The translations under genes and the position numbers were made by a program. From DATDIC01 sp963777625 (GTDB lineage Bacteria > Pseudomonadota > Alphaproteobacteria > Acetobacterales > Acetobacteraceae), in the NCBI GenBank assembly GCA_963777625.1, contig CAVZRO010000006.1, positions 1 through 64,000 on the forward strand: a stretch of 64,000 nt of DNA, in the 5' to 3' direction. Numbering within the stretch: the stretch's first letter is position 1; the number at the start of each line of letters is the position of its first letter. Shown here in pieces: positions 55,534 through 63,990 of this stretch. The notes under the pieces are model-generated. The model ran no database searches, was not told the origin of the DNA, and was given only the letters and a program-made list of their open reading frames with translations.

Positions 55534-55652
55534 GGGACAAGCCCGGCCATGACGGAAAGGCCCGGCCATGACGGGTGAGGTGGCCGGGACAAGCCGGGCC
55601 GCGACGCGTGAGGCGGCCGACGTTCTGGCCATGCTGGTTTCGCGGCGCGTCG

Positions 55653-56867
55653 TTACGTGTTGGCGCCTTCGATCACCTCGCCGAAGCGGACCCAGGTCTT
55701 GCCGTCCCACTTCTGGAGCTGCATCGCGCGGATCGGGTGGTAGTTGGTCGGGCTGGTGGAGACAATCAGGCCCGGCAACAGAGTCGGCACTTCCAGGCGC
55801 TGGATGCCGGTGGCCTGCTTCATCAGATTCTCACGCGAGAAGTCGCCATTGCACGCTTGCAACACGTGCCACATCACCCGGCTGGCGGTGAAACCATAGA
55901 CATAGTTGTTGTCGGTCAGATCGGCGCCCGGCATGCTTTTCGCCATGAAGGCGCGCCATTCGTTCATGCCGGGATCGTCCTTCCAGGCCGGGTCGCTCTG
56001 GTCCTTGAGCCAGCCGCTGGTGATGATGCCGATGCCGTTCTCCGCCCCGGCCGGCTGCATCACGGAGCCGGCGGAGATCGACACGTTGGTCATGAAGAAC
56101 ATCGGCTGCCAGTTGAGGTCGTGCACCTTGCGGATGGCCTGTGCGGCCTGCTTCGGCGCGGTGGCCGAGACCAGCACGTCGGCGCCGCTCTGTTGCAGAG
56201 CGGTGATCTGGGAGTCGATGGTGGGATCCGTGATCTCGTAGGAGACGGACTTGACCACGTATTTGTCCCAGTCTTTGCCGAGCACGTCGCGGACGCCGGC
56301 CACGTAGTCCTTGCCGAAATCGTCGTTCTGATAGATCAGGCCGAGCTTCGCGTCCGGCTTCTGCTTCAGCGCGTATTTGGCGTAGATCTGCGCTTCGGTG
56401 CGATAGCTGGGCTGCAGGCCGATGGTCCAGGGATATTCCTTGTAGTTGCCCCATTTGTCGGCGCCGGTGGCGACGAACAATTGCGGCACCTTCATGTGGT
56501 TGAGGTATCGCTCGATCGCGGAGTTGGTCGGCGTGCCGAGCGTGTTGAACACGAAGGCGACCTTGTCTTCTTCCACCAGGCGGCGCACGTCTTCCACGGT
56601 GCGCGGCGGCATGTAGCCGTCGTCCAGAGAAATGAAATCGATTTTCCGCCCGGCAATGCCGCCCTGCCCGTTCACCATGTTGAAGAACGCGCTCTCGGTC
56701 TTGCCGATGGGCGCGTAGGACGAAGCGGGGCCGCTGTACGGCATGGTGTTGCCGATCTTGAGCTCGGTCGCGGAGACGCCCGGCGTCTGCTGCGCGTGCC
56801 CAGGCCGGGCAAGTGCCGCGACGGTGGCGGCAAGTCCGCTCGTTAAAGCTGCGCGTCTGCTGATCAT
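55653..56867 (-). CDS. Branched-chain amino-acid-type ABC substrate-binding protein
   Basis: 404 residues. A signal of the Tat type leads (MISRRAALTSGLAATVAALA, GHAQ). The mature part is the Leu/Ile/Val-binding type I fold: LKIGNTMPYSGPASSYAPIG, VNGQGGIAGRKIDFISLDDG, KVAFVFNTLGTPTNSAIERY, and KLGLIYQNDDFGKDYVAGVR. Ligands may be amino acids, amides or aromatic acids. A GGAGGAAAC ribosome-binding site precedes the ATG at 56867. No transporter membrane or ATPase genes are nearby. Confidence 0.9.
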   Translation of the reverse strand: MISRRAALTSGLAATVAALARPGHAQQTPGVSATELKIGNTMPYSGPASSYAPIGKTESAFFNMVNGQGGIAGRKIDFISLDDGYMPPRTVEDVRRLVEEDKVAFVFNTLGTPTNSAIERYLNHMKVPQLFVATGADKWGNYKEYPWTIGLQPSYRTEAQIYAKYALKQKPDAKLGLIYQNDDFGKDYVAGVRDVLGKDWDKYVVKSVSYEITDPTIDSQITALQQSGADVLVSATAPKQAAQAIRKVHDLNWQPMFFMTNVSISAGSVMQPAGAENGIGIITSGWLKDQSDPAWKDDPGMNEWRAFMAKSMPGADLTDNNYVYGFTASRVMWHVLQACNGDFSRENLMKQATGIQRLEVPTLLPGLIVSTSPTNYHPIRAMQLQKWDGKTWVRFGEVIEGANT

Positions 56868-57067
56868 TCTGTTTCCTCCCGCGGGGATCGTTTCGTGGCG
56901 GCCGCGTTTATGGCCGCGGCTCGGCGGCGAGACTGTGATGGCGGGGCGGGCCAGGCGCAAGCCTGTGCCGCCGGGCGGAGCGCGCTTCCCTGCCCCGTTT
57001 CGCCGGCGATGTGGTTTCGCACGGTGTTTGCAGTTACGATAAGAGGACTCAAGGGTTCGCAGCCGCC

Positions 57068-57594
57068 ATGAACGATGCTGCTACGCGACCTATTTCGGAG
57101 ACCGAGCTTCGACGGCTGGAGCCCAACCTGGGGCGCGTGCTGTTTGCCACGCGCTGGCTGGTGGCGCCGATCTATCTCGGGTTGCTCGCCTCACTGGTGC
57201 TGGTGGCGCTCAAGTTCGTCCAGATGCTGATAACCGCGATCAGAGGCTTCGTACCGCTATCGTCCACCGAGGCGATGCTGGCGGTGCTGCAATGGTCGAT
57301 ATCGCGCTGGTCGCCAACCTGGTCCTGATCGTGATGTTTGCCGGGTGGGAGAATGTAATCGGCCCGCTGCTGACCGGCACGAAGCCGCAGTTCAGCGGGA
57401 TGGGGTTCGGCGCGGTGAAACTGCGGCTGGTTGGGTCCATCGCGGCGGTGACTGCGATCCAGATACTGGAAGCCTTCATGCATATCAGCCAGACCTCGGC
57501 GACCGCTGCCATGTGGCAACTGGCGATTCTACTGGGGATCGGCATTACCGGCGTGCTACTGGCGCTGATGAACTGGCTGGCGGGACATCACTGA
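57068..57594 (+). CDS. YqhA/UPF0114 membrane protein, one frameshift
   Basis: About 175 residues in two frames. RLEPNLGRVLFATRWLVAPI, YLGLLASLVLVALKFVQMLI run in the first; the second, from about 57292, gives MVDIALVANLVLIVMFAGWE, NVIGPLLTGTKPQFSGMGFG, AVKLRLVGSIAAVTAIQILE and AFM. This is the UPF0114 (YqhA) family, with four or so transmembrane helices and unknown function. The break needs one base restored near 57290. It overlaps nothing, and the LLM gene follows after 3 bases. Confidence 0.85.
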
Positions 57595-57597
57595 ATC

Positions 57598-58650
57598 ATG
57601 CAGGTCGGGATCCAGTTTTTCCCGGATATCGGGCCGGAGACGCGGTCGGCGCGGGATTACTGGCGGGAGGCGCTGCGGCTGGTCGATCTGTGTGACCGGT
57701 ACGGCTACAGCCACGTGCGAACGGTGGAGCATTATTTCCATCCGTATGGCGGCTACAGCCCGAACCCGATGCTGTTCCTGGCGGCGGCCGCGCAGGTGAC
57801 GCGACGCGCGCGGCTGGTGACAGGTGCGGTACTGCCGGCGTTCAACAATCCGCTGAAACTCGCCGGGGAAGTGGCGATGCTGGATGCGCTGTGCGACGGA
57901 CGGCTGGATATCGGTTTTGCACGGGCTTTCCTGCCGCATGAATTCGCCCGTTTCGGCGTAGCGCTGGACGAGAGCCGGGCGCGATTCGAGGAAGGGATGG
58001 AGCAGGTCCGGCTGCTGCTGGAGCAGGAGAACGTGACGTGCGCCGGCCGGTTTCATAGCTTCCGAAACGTCACGTCGCTGCCGCGCCCGACCCAGCGGCC
58101 ACGACCGCCGTTTTACGTGGCGGCGCTGTCGACGTCGGAGTCGTTCGAGCGTGCCGGCGCGGCGGGGCACGCGATCATGGCCATACCGATGGCTGGCGCG
58201 GCCATGGGTGAGCTGATCGGGCGCTATCGCGAGGCGCGCGCCCGGGCAGGCCACCCCGGTCCGGGCACGGTGATGCTGGCGTTCCACATGTTCTGTCACC
58301 GTAACCAGGCGGAGGCGGAGCGGATCGCACGGGGGCCGCTGAACCGGTATCTGCGCTCCTTGGTGGATGCGGCGTCGGATTGGACGTCGGGCACTTCGTC
58401 GGCGGATTATCCGGGGTATGACAAGGTGATTGCCGGCCTGGCGGCGGAGACGTTCGAGACGCAGGTGGAGAAATGCGCCGCCTGGGTGGGGACGCCGGCG
58501 CGCATTCTGGATATCGCGGCGACGTATCGACAGCAGATCGGAGAGTTCGAGATCGCGTCGTTGCAGGTGAACTTCAACGATATGACTGTGGCGGACGCGG
58601 AGGACTCCATGCGGCTGTTCGGCGAGCGGGTGCTGCCGCGGCTTTTGTGA
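57598..58650 (+). CDS. LLM-class flavin-dependent oxidoreductase
   Basis: 350 residues, full length for a luciferase-like monooxygenase. VGIQFFPDIGPETRSARDYW, RTVEHYFHPYGGYSPNPMLF, TRRARLVTGAVLPAFNNPLK, LAGEVAMLDALCDGRLDIGF are the standard core. Flavin binding and substrate oxidation or desulfonation are expected; the partner flavin reductase is not in the window. The start at 57598 lies just after the YqhA gene, so they may be co-transcribed. Confidence 0.88.
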   Translation: MQVGIQFFPDIGPETRSARDYWREALRLVDLCDRYGYSHVRTVEHYFHPYGGYSPNPMLFLAAAAQVTRRARLVTGAVLPAFNNPLKLAGEVAMLDALCDGRLDIGFARAFLPHEFARFGVALDESRARFEEGMEQVRLLLEQENVTCAGRFHSFRNVTSLPRPTQRPRPPFYVAALSTSESFERAGAAGHAIMAIPMAGAAMGELIGRYREARARAGHPGPGTVMLAFHMFCHRNQAEAERIARGPLNRYLRSLVDAASDWTSGTSSADYPGYDKVIAGLAAETFETQVEKCAAWVGTPARILDIAATYRQQIGEFEIASLQVNFNDMTVADAEDSMRLFGERVLPRLL

Positions 58651-58985
58651 CGCAGCCCAGCCGTTCGTCCCACTCGGCGATTTCGTGCAGGGCCATGCCG
58701 CTGCCGCCGACCATCCCACCGAGGCACTGGCTGCGGGCGATCTTCGGGTTGATCACCCGGCCGGCGTCATAGGCGGCCACGACACGGGGCGCGCGTGCGG
58801 ACATTGGGGCAGGTGTGCGTGGCCCGTGCGGGTTCCCATGCGGTTTCGGCGTATTCCTCGCAGGTGGAGGTTTGTGCCATCGCTTCCTGGATGATGGCGG
58901 TCAGCGGGCGGAAGCCGATGGCGGTGTAACGTTGGCGGCGGCTGAGTTCGACGCACACCGGCCGATGCACGCGCCGAGAGGAGCG
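58651..58985 (-). pseudogene. Fragment of a molybdenum hydroxylase large subunit
   Basis: VCVELSRRQRYTAIGFRP, then EAMAQTSTCEEYAETAWEPA, RATHTCPNVRT matches the middle of xanthine-dehydrogenase-type subunits. It continues, after a jump of several hundred residues, as PRVVAAYDAGRVINPKIARS, QCLGGMVGGSGMALHEIAEW, the C-terminal metal/cofactor part. So a large internal deletion is present, and both ends are lost. It is distinct from the intact enzyme at 12148-14271 and was presumably another copy. Confidence 0.65.
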
Positions 58986-59147
58986 CGGAGTTGACGGGAT
59001 CGTGAGACGCAGTGTGTCGCGGAATCGGCAAACCATTGCCGAAGAAGTCACTTCGGTATGCAATTGGGGGTTGCACAACGCGACCAAATATGCGGACGTT
59101 CGATCCTGCAACTCACACGATCGCCGCGCCGGAGAGGGGCACGTCGA

Positions 59148-59525
59148 ATGCCCGTGCTGGAATACAGAGTGATCGAGTTTGATGCATCCGCTATTTTGCG
59201 GGCGATCGTCGCTGTTCCCTCGATTGCCGAGGCGCTGGGACTTTACCGTGCCACAGTCGAGCGTATTGAATTCGCGCCCGAGCAGGGTCTGATCGTTGTC
59301 GCGAAGCGCGGTGGCGCGCCGGCGGCCGAGATAGGGGCGGAGGCGCTGGGGGCGCTGCTGGTGGGTTATTGTGCCTGCATCAAGGTTCCGCTGCCGAGGC
59401 GAGGACAGAAAAAGACCGAGATCACCTCACGGAGCGCACTGCTTCAGATTGCAGTCGCCAATTATCCAGAAACGCAGGATCTGCCTCGAATCCTCCGCCG
59501 GAGCCGGTCTGAACCAGCGCATTAG
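59148..59525 (+). CDS. Hypothetical protein, 125 residues
   Basis: MPVLEYRVIEFDASAILRAI, VAVPSIAEALGLYRATVERI, EFAPEQGLIVVAKRGGAPAA, EIGAEALGALLVGYCACIKV then a basic end. The start at 59148 follows a strong GGAGAGGGG. It could be a small soluble alpha-beta protein; no family is recognised. It is flanked by the molybdenum enzyme fragment and a noncoding repeat region. Confidence 0.55.
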   Translation: MPVLEYRVIEFDASAILRAIVAVPSIAEALGLYRATVERIEFAPEQGLIVVAKRGGAPAAEIGAEALGALLVGYCACIKVPLPRRGQKKTEITSRSALLQIAVANYPETQDLPRILRRSRSEPAH

Positions 59526-59585
59526 GCGGTGACGGCGCCATTGCGGGCTCGCCGGACCGTTCACGGGAGCAGTTCGGAGGGCGGA

Positions 59586-59870
59586 AGCGGTTTTACCCAG
59601 GGTGAAACCGCTGCTGTCGATATTTCGGGAGCAATTTCATCAGACTAAAATCGCTCCGCTATTCCGGTCAGGCTGATATTGCTCTCATATCAGCCGTTAG
59701 AGAGGGTGACTCTGCCTCGTCATGCCCGTGCCGACGAGCATGACGAGGTCGAGATTGCATGGACAGGTGGTGGATTCCCGCTTTCCGCGGGAATGACGGG
59801 GGAACGGGATGACGGGGGAACGGGTGACGGGGGAACGGGGGAACGGGGGAACGGGAATAGGTCTGCCTTC
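59586..59870. repeat. Hairpins and short GC-rich tandem repeats
   Basis: agcggttttacccagggtgaaaccgct region (59586-59612, one mismatch) and ggctgatat-tgctctc-atatcagcc (59671-59695) are hairpins. From about 59795 to 59862 the unit 'gggggaacggg' repeats five or six times (atgacgggggaacgggtgac and so on), next to 'gtggattcccgctttccgcg', itself a palindromic repeat. No gene is seen between 59526 and 59896. Confidence 0.55.
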
Positions 59871-59896
59871 AGGGCGGTTGGTGTAAACGCGTAACG

Positions 59897-60157
59897 CTAA
59901 ATGCCCCCGGTGCGTTCGGCGATCCGCGTCAGCCGATGGGTGGCCGCGCCCAGTCGCCGTAACATGACGGGGAGTCCCGGTTGCGCGGGGACCGGCCCAC
60001 CATCGCGCACCTGTGCCCAGGCAGACCACTCCTGCTCGGAGAGGAGCAGGACCCGCCGCCGATCCTCATCGCTGATGGTGATGGCATTCCCGACCCGGTC
60101 GAACACACCGAACTGGTTGCGGGCGAGGGTATCGACATCTACGCGTGCAGTGATCAC
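59897..60157 (-). CDS. Small hypothetical protein, possible DNA-binding partner
   Basis: 86 residues from a GTG at 60157 preceded by AAGGAGGT, a strong ribosome-binding site. VITARVDVDTLARNQFGVFD, RVGNAITISDEDRRRVLLLS, EQEWSAWAQVRDGGPVPAQP. The first part resembles the Phd/YefM antitoxin pattern (start of strand, R, then ...VLLS-EEW), but no toxin gene is adjacent, so the call stays open. Confidence 0.5.
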   Translation of the reverse strand: MITARVDVDTLARNQFGVFDRVGNAITISDEDRRRVLLLSEQEWSAWAQVRDGGPVPAQPGLPVMLRRLGAATHRLTRIAERTGGI

Positions 60158-60411
60158 GGGACCTCCTTCGAGAATGTCTCGATGGTGGAAATGTTCGGCC
60201 TCCCGACGGCGAAATTCAGAACCGCCCGTGGCGATTGTTGGGCACGCGCACACGATATCGTGGAGCAGGTCGCAATTGCGTGTGCTGGGACGGAGCAAAG
60301 ACCGCGACGGCCGGCGGCAACTGGCCGCAAGAGCCCGATCTTACTCAGAACCGAACCCGCCATAAGGCTGAACACCGAAAAGCCAGGTCGGCGGGAATGC
60401 CGACTATCGCG

Positions 60412-61095
60412 CTATCCGCCTCGGACCGACATGAGCCGCCAAGTCGGATCGCGCGCCGAAAGATCGCGCTCGAAGGTCCAGATGTCTGTGATCTCCGTCA
60501 CAGCGTCCGCGCCGGCGACAGGCTGGCCATTACGGTCCTTGGTCAGGCTGACCTGATCGGACACAAAGCGAACCGCAACCTGTCCGATGGTGCCACGCAG
60601 CTCCGCCTGCTCGATTTCGGCGCCTGGCACGTCCTTTATCTCACTGACCTGCGTGTGTCCGGCCTGCTCGCGCGCGGCGATCGCCTGGTCGAACGAACGG
60701 TAGACATCGTCGCCAGTCAGGTTGCGCAGGGCCTGCCGGTCGCCTCCGGCGAAAGCGGTGACGATGATGCGGAACGCCTGCTCGGCCCCGGCCAGGAACG
60801 CCGCCGGTTCGAAATTGCGGTCGACCGCCTTCATCCGCGCGAGGGTTTGGCCGATCGGGGAGGCTGGGTCCGGGGTGGGCCGGATGACCGCCGGCTCCCC
60901 CGGTTCGGCGCGGCCTTCGATGATTGGGCCGCCGGGCGCTCCGGCTGGCGAGGCGCCGGGCGGTTGGTAGGGCTGGACAGGCGGCCGCTCGAACCCCGTG
61001 CGCCGGCCCAGGATGCTACGCAGCCGCAGCACCAGGAAAGCGGCGATCATGCCGAACAGAATCAGATCGACCGGGAACCCGCCCATGTCCATCAT
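60412..61095 (-). CDS. Tim44-domain membrane protein
   Basis: 227 residues. An N-terminal transmembrane helix (FPVDLILFGMIAAFLVLRLR) is followed by a Pro-rich linker (PVQPYQPPGASPAGAPGGPI) and a Tim44/MRPL45 domain: GQTLARMKAVDRNFEPAAFL, AGAEQAFRIIVTAFAGGDRQ, ALRNLTGDDVYRSFDQAIAA, and TEITDIWTFERDLSARDPTW. In alphaproteobacteria such proteins lie in the cytoplasmic membrane and may help membrane protein transport. The first of two adjacent methionines is taken as the start. Confidence 0.88.
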   Translation of the reverse strand: MMDMGGFPVDLILFGMIAAFLVLRLRSILGRRTGFERPPVQPYQPPGASPAGAPGGPIIEGRAEPGEPAVIRPTPDPASPIGQTLARMKAVDRNFEPAAFLAGAEQAFRIIVTAFAGGDRQALRNLTGDDVYRSFDQAIAAREQAGHTQVSEIKDVPGAEIEQAELRGTIGQVAVRFVSDQVSLTKDRNGQPVAGADAVTEITDIWTFERDLSARDPTWRLMSVRGG

Positions 61096-61199
61096 GTCTT
61101 ACTCCTTCGGAAGACAGATAAGCGTGGGAGCGGGCAGACACAAATTTTTCGCGCTGCGGGCGGGTTGTCTCCTTGCCGGGAGAACGGTAACTGCCGGGG

Positions 61200-61754
61200 A
61201 TGATCCTGCTGCGTCACGGCCAGAGCGAGTTCAACCTGCATTTCACCCAGACGCGGCGGGATCCCGGCATCGTCGATCCGTCGCTGACGGAGCTTGGGCA
61301 CGCCCAGGCGATGGAGGCGGCGCAGCGGCTGGCGCAGGAGCGGATCACCCGGATCATCGTCTCGCCCTACAAAAGGGCGTTGCAGACCGCGGTGCCGGTG
61401 GCGCGCGCGCTGGGCGTGCCGGTTGCAATCAACCCGATCGTGCGCGAGCGGTATGCGTTTGCGTGCGACATCGGGACGCCGCGAACCGAGCTGGCGCTGG
61501 ATTGGCCGGAGCATGATTTCTCGACGATCGACGAGGTGTGGTGGCCGGCGGTGACGGAGCCGGCCGCTGCGGTGGTCGGTCGTGCCGCGCTGTTCCGGTC
61601 CGAGATGGCGGCGTTGCCGGATTGGGCGGATACGCTGGTGATCACCCATTGGGGGTTCATCATGTCGATAACCGGGCTGAGCGTGCAGAACGGGCAATGG
61701 CTGCGGTGCGACCCGACGGGGCCGCCGCCCGCCGAGATACCGTGGAAGGTGTAG
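61200..61754 (+). CDS. Histidine phosphatase family protein
   Basis: 184 residues. The phosphohistidine motif is ILLRHGQSEFN at the N-terminus, the second arginine lies in IVSPYKRALQTAVPVARALG, and the late histidine in DTLVITHWGFIMSITGLSVQ. The fold is the phosphoglycerate-mutase-like branch; the substrate is unknown. About 250 bases of its 3' end (61508-61754) occur again at 63025-63272, downstream of a gmhA-like gene and an IS remnant. It is divergent from the Tim44-domain gene. Confidence 0.88.
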   Translation: MILLRHGQSEFNLHFTQTRRDPGIVDPSLTELGHAQAMEAAQRLAQERITRIIVSPYKRALQTAVPVARALGVPVAINPIVRERYAFACDIGTPRTELALDWPEHDFSTIDEVWWPAVTEPAAAVVGRAALFRSEMAALPDWADTLVITHWGFIMSITGLSVQNGQWLRCDPTGPPPAEIPWKV

Positions 61755-61809
61755 GTCGGATTATGGGGCGTGTGCGATCCGACCTTGCCAACGCCGGAGG
61801 GTGGAGCGG

Positions 61810-62415
61810 ATGACCGAGGCCGAGAGTTTCGCCAGGATGATGAATCGCTCGGCCGATTTGAAACGGCAGCTTGCCAGTGAGGCCACTGCTCCCGTGATCG
61901 CCACGGTGAACATTTGTGAAGCCAGCCTTCGGATGGGAGGTAAATTGCTGTTTTGCGGCAATGGCGGTTCGGCGGGGGACAGCATGCATCTCGCCACCGA
62001 ATTGCTGATCCGTCTCCGCCCGCATGTCGAGCGCGATTCCTGGCCCGCACTGTCGCTTACGTTTGATCCGGCAACGATGCTGGCAGCGGGCAATGACTAC
62101 GGATTTGAGCGGGTCTTCGAAAGACCGTTACGTGGGATCGGGCGGGCCGGCGACGTGCTGTTCGGCATCACCACGTCGAGCCGATCTGCAAATGTGATCG
62201 CAGCGCTTCGTGCCGCCCGGGAGATGGGTATCAGCACTATCGGCTTACTTGGCGGCTCCGGCGAGCCGGCAAGTCTGTTCTGCGACCAGGCTATTGTGGT
62301 GCCAGATACTGAGACGGCCCGAGTGCAGGAATGTCATATTGCGCTTGGACATGCGGTGCTGGAATTGCTCGAAGAACGCTTGCTGGCGCGCCCGCTCGTA
62401 TCCGTTGGATTGTGA
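61810..62415 (+). CDS. gmhA: Phosphoheptose isomerase-like SIS-domain protein
   Basis: About 201 residues. The SIS fold is plain: LLFCGNGGSAGDSMHLATEL, ALSLTFDPATMLAAGNDYGF, RGIGRAGDVLFGITTSSRSA, NVIAALRAAREMGISTIGLL, QECHIALGHAVLELLEE. It matches GmhA, which converts sedoheptulose 7-phosphate to heptose 7-phosphate for LPS core or surface glycans. Its base use is less GC-rich than its neighbours, and it is bounded by the two phosphatase segments, so acquisition by transfer is likely. The ATG at 61810 is preferred over the GTG at 61801. Confidence 0.85.
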   Translation: MTEAESFARMMNRSADLKRQLASEATAPVIATVNICEASLRMGGKLLFCGNGGSAGDSMHLATELLIRLRPHVERDSWPALSLTFDPATMLAAGNDYGFERVFERPLRGIGRAGDVLFGITTSSRSANVIAALRAAREMGISTIGLLGGSGEPASLFCDQAIVVPDTETARVQECHIALGHAVLELLEERLLARPLVSVGL

Positions 62416-62469
62416 TTGCCCGAAGCGCACTTACCCCAGAGCATCAAGAGCGCAGAAAAAGGGGGCTCC

Positions 62470-63007
62470 GCATTGATCCGTCGGGTTATGACGCCGGCAA
62501 GAAGATCAACGGCAAGAAGCGGCATATTCTGGTCGACACCCAGGGTCTGCTGATGCAGGCCGTAGTTCACGCCGCCGACATCCAGAGCCTGCCCTCGGGC
62601 TTGACCCGAGGGACCGCGACGGCGGCTTGCTGGTGATGGGATCGCTGTTCGGACTGTTCCCGTTCCTGCTCAAGCTCTATGCCGACAGCGGCTATCAGGG
62701 GCCGAAGTTCCAGCAGGGGCTGCGTGTGGTATGCAAGCAGGTCAACCTGGAGATCGTGAAGCGCTCCGAGATCGGCAAATTCGTAGTGTTACCCAAGCGC
62801 TGGATCGTAGAACGCACCATCGCCTGGCTGAACCGGTGCCGGCGATTGGCCAAGGACTGGGAATGTCTCAATCGAAACGCTCTTGGCTTCCTGCGTTGGG
62901 CCTCCATCCGCCTGATGGTCAGAAAGCTTTGTCAGAACAAAAGGCCAGCAGCCGATGCGCTGACTCGTCTGATACCCAAAGCCCGGGCATCCATGTCTTT
63001 GCTGTGA
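62470..63007 (+). pseudogene. IS5-family transposase remnant
   Basis: Only the C-terminal part remains: GYDAGKKINGKKRHILVDTQ, GLLMQAVVHAADIQ, then in another frame GLLVMGSLFGLFPFLLKLYA, DSGYQGPKFQQGLRVVCKQV, and VLPKRWIVERTIAWLNRCRR, the IS5 C-terminal core with the catalytic glutamate (VERTIAWL). The N-terminal third, including the first catalytic aspartate, is missing. Between IQ and DRDGG a palindrome is inserted (listed separately). It follows the gmhA-like gene and marks the insertion that carried or disturbed this locus. Confidence 0.78.
62586..62611. repeat. 26-base insertion with a palindrome inside the transposase remnant
   Basis: Against the usual IS5 sequence 'gacatccag gaccgcgacggcg', 26 bases agcctgccctcgggcttgac...cgagg are extra. 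Their core ccctcgggcttgacccgaggg (62592-62612, 21 bases) is a hairpin cctcggg-cttga-cccgagg. So a small palindromic element has jumped into the transposase and shifted its frame. Confidence 0.7.
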
Positions 63008-63021
63008 TATCGAAGACGCAG

Positions 63022-63272
63022 ATGGCGGAGCATGATTTCTCGACGATCGACGAGGTGGGTGGCCCGCCGTGACGGAGCCGGCTGCTTCTGTGGTCGGTCG
63101 TGCTGGGCTGTTCCGGGCCGAGATGGCGGCGCTGCCGGATTGGGCGGATACGCTGGTGATCACCCATTGGGGGTTCATCATGTCGATAACCGGGCTGAGC
63201 GTGCAGAACGGGCAATGGCTGCGATGCGACCCGACGGGGCCGCCGCCCGCCGAGATACCGTGGAAGGTGTAG
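63022..63272 (+). pseudogene. Duplicated 3' fragment of the histidine phosphatase gene
   Basis: About 250 bases corresponding to 61508-61754, with roughly 5 percent changes: EHDFSTIDEV, WADTLVITHWGFIMSITGLS, VQNGQWLRCDPTGPPPAEIP. One lost base near 63055 breaks the frame, and the N-terminal half of the gene is absent. The fragment ends, like the complete copy, in the words 'tggaaggtgtaggtc', after which the two regions differ. Confidence 0.85.
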
Positions 63273-63289
63273 GTCAGGTTTTTGGCGCC

Positions 63290-63853
63290 GTGCTGCCGTT
63301 TCGCGCCATGGCGTACAACAATGCGTGGGCGAATCTCCGGCTGATTGCTGCCTGTGCCGGGTTGCAGCCGGACGAATTCACGGCGGGCCGGACCGGGTTC
63401 TTCCCGAGCCTGCGCGCGACGCTGAACCATATTCTGATTATCGATCGGTTTTATATAGATGCGATGGAAGGCGGTACGCTCGGGCCGGCGGCGTGGGCGG
63501 AGCGGGAGCCTTGCGGCACGGTGGAGGAGCTGCGCGAGGCGCAAGCCGAGATGGACCGGCGGCTGATCGCCGTGGTGGAGCGGCTGGACGAGGCCGGGCT
63601 GGGACGCATCGTATCAGTGCATCGCGGCACACGTGTTCAGCAGGAGCGAATGGACCGGTTGCTGCTGCACCTGTTCCAGCACCAGGTGCATCATCGGGGG
63701 CAGGCGCATGCGATGATGAGCGGCAGCTCGGTGCCGCCGCCGCAATTGGACGAATTCTTTTCGGCCGGAGATGCATCCCTGCGGGCGGACGAGTTTGCGG
63801 AGCTGGGGTGGACGGAAGAGACGGTGTGGGGGAGGCTGGGTAGTAACGTTTGA
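63290..63853 (+). CDS. DinB-family protein
   Basis: About 187 residues from GTG 63290 (LPFRAMAYNNAWANLRLIAA), or 181 from ATG 63308. A four-helix DinB/YfiT-like fold is recognised from AMAYNNAWANLRLI, RATLNHILIIDRFYIDAM (first metal histidine), and LFQHQVHHRGQAHAMMSG (the later histidine pair). These metal proteins act as hydrolases or thiol S-transferases. The function here is unknown. It follows the duplicated phosphatase fragment by 17 bases. Confidence 0.85.
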   Translation: MLPFRAMAYNNAWANLRLIAACAGLQPDEFTAGRTGFFPSLRATLNHILIIDRFYIDAMEGGTLGPAAWAEREPCGTVEELREAQAEMDRRLIAVVERLDEAGLGRIVSVHRGTRVQQERMDRLLLHLFQHQVHHRGQAHAMMSGSSVPPPQLDEFFSAGDASLRADEFAELGWTEETVWGRLGSNV

Positions 63854-63924
63854 AGCCAGTTGGCGGGATGCGGTGGCTCGGCGGAGATCCGGTGTTCGGG
63901 TTCGGGATGGTGGGGGCGATAGCG

Positions 63925-63990
63925 CGGTCGTGGATGGCCGGGACAAGCCTGGACAAGCCCGGCCATGACGAGGGTGGCTGGCATGACGGG
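63925..63990. repeat. Copy of the dispersed 'atggccgggacaagcccggccat' palindrome
   Basis: gtggatggccgggacaagcc then tggacaagcccggccatgac at the window end, with an internal duplication of 'ggacaagcc'. No gene lies in 63854-64000. Confidence 0.75.
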
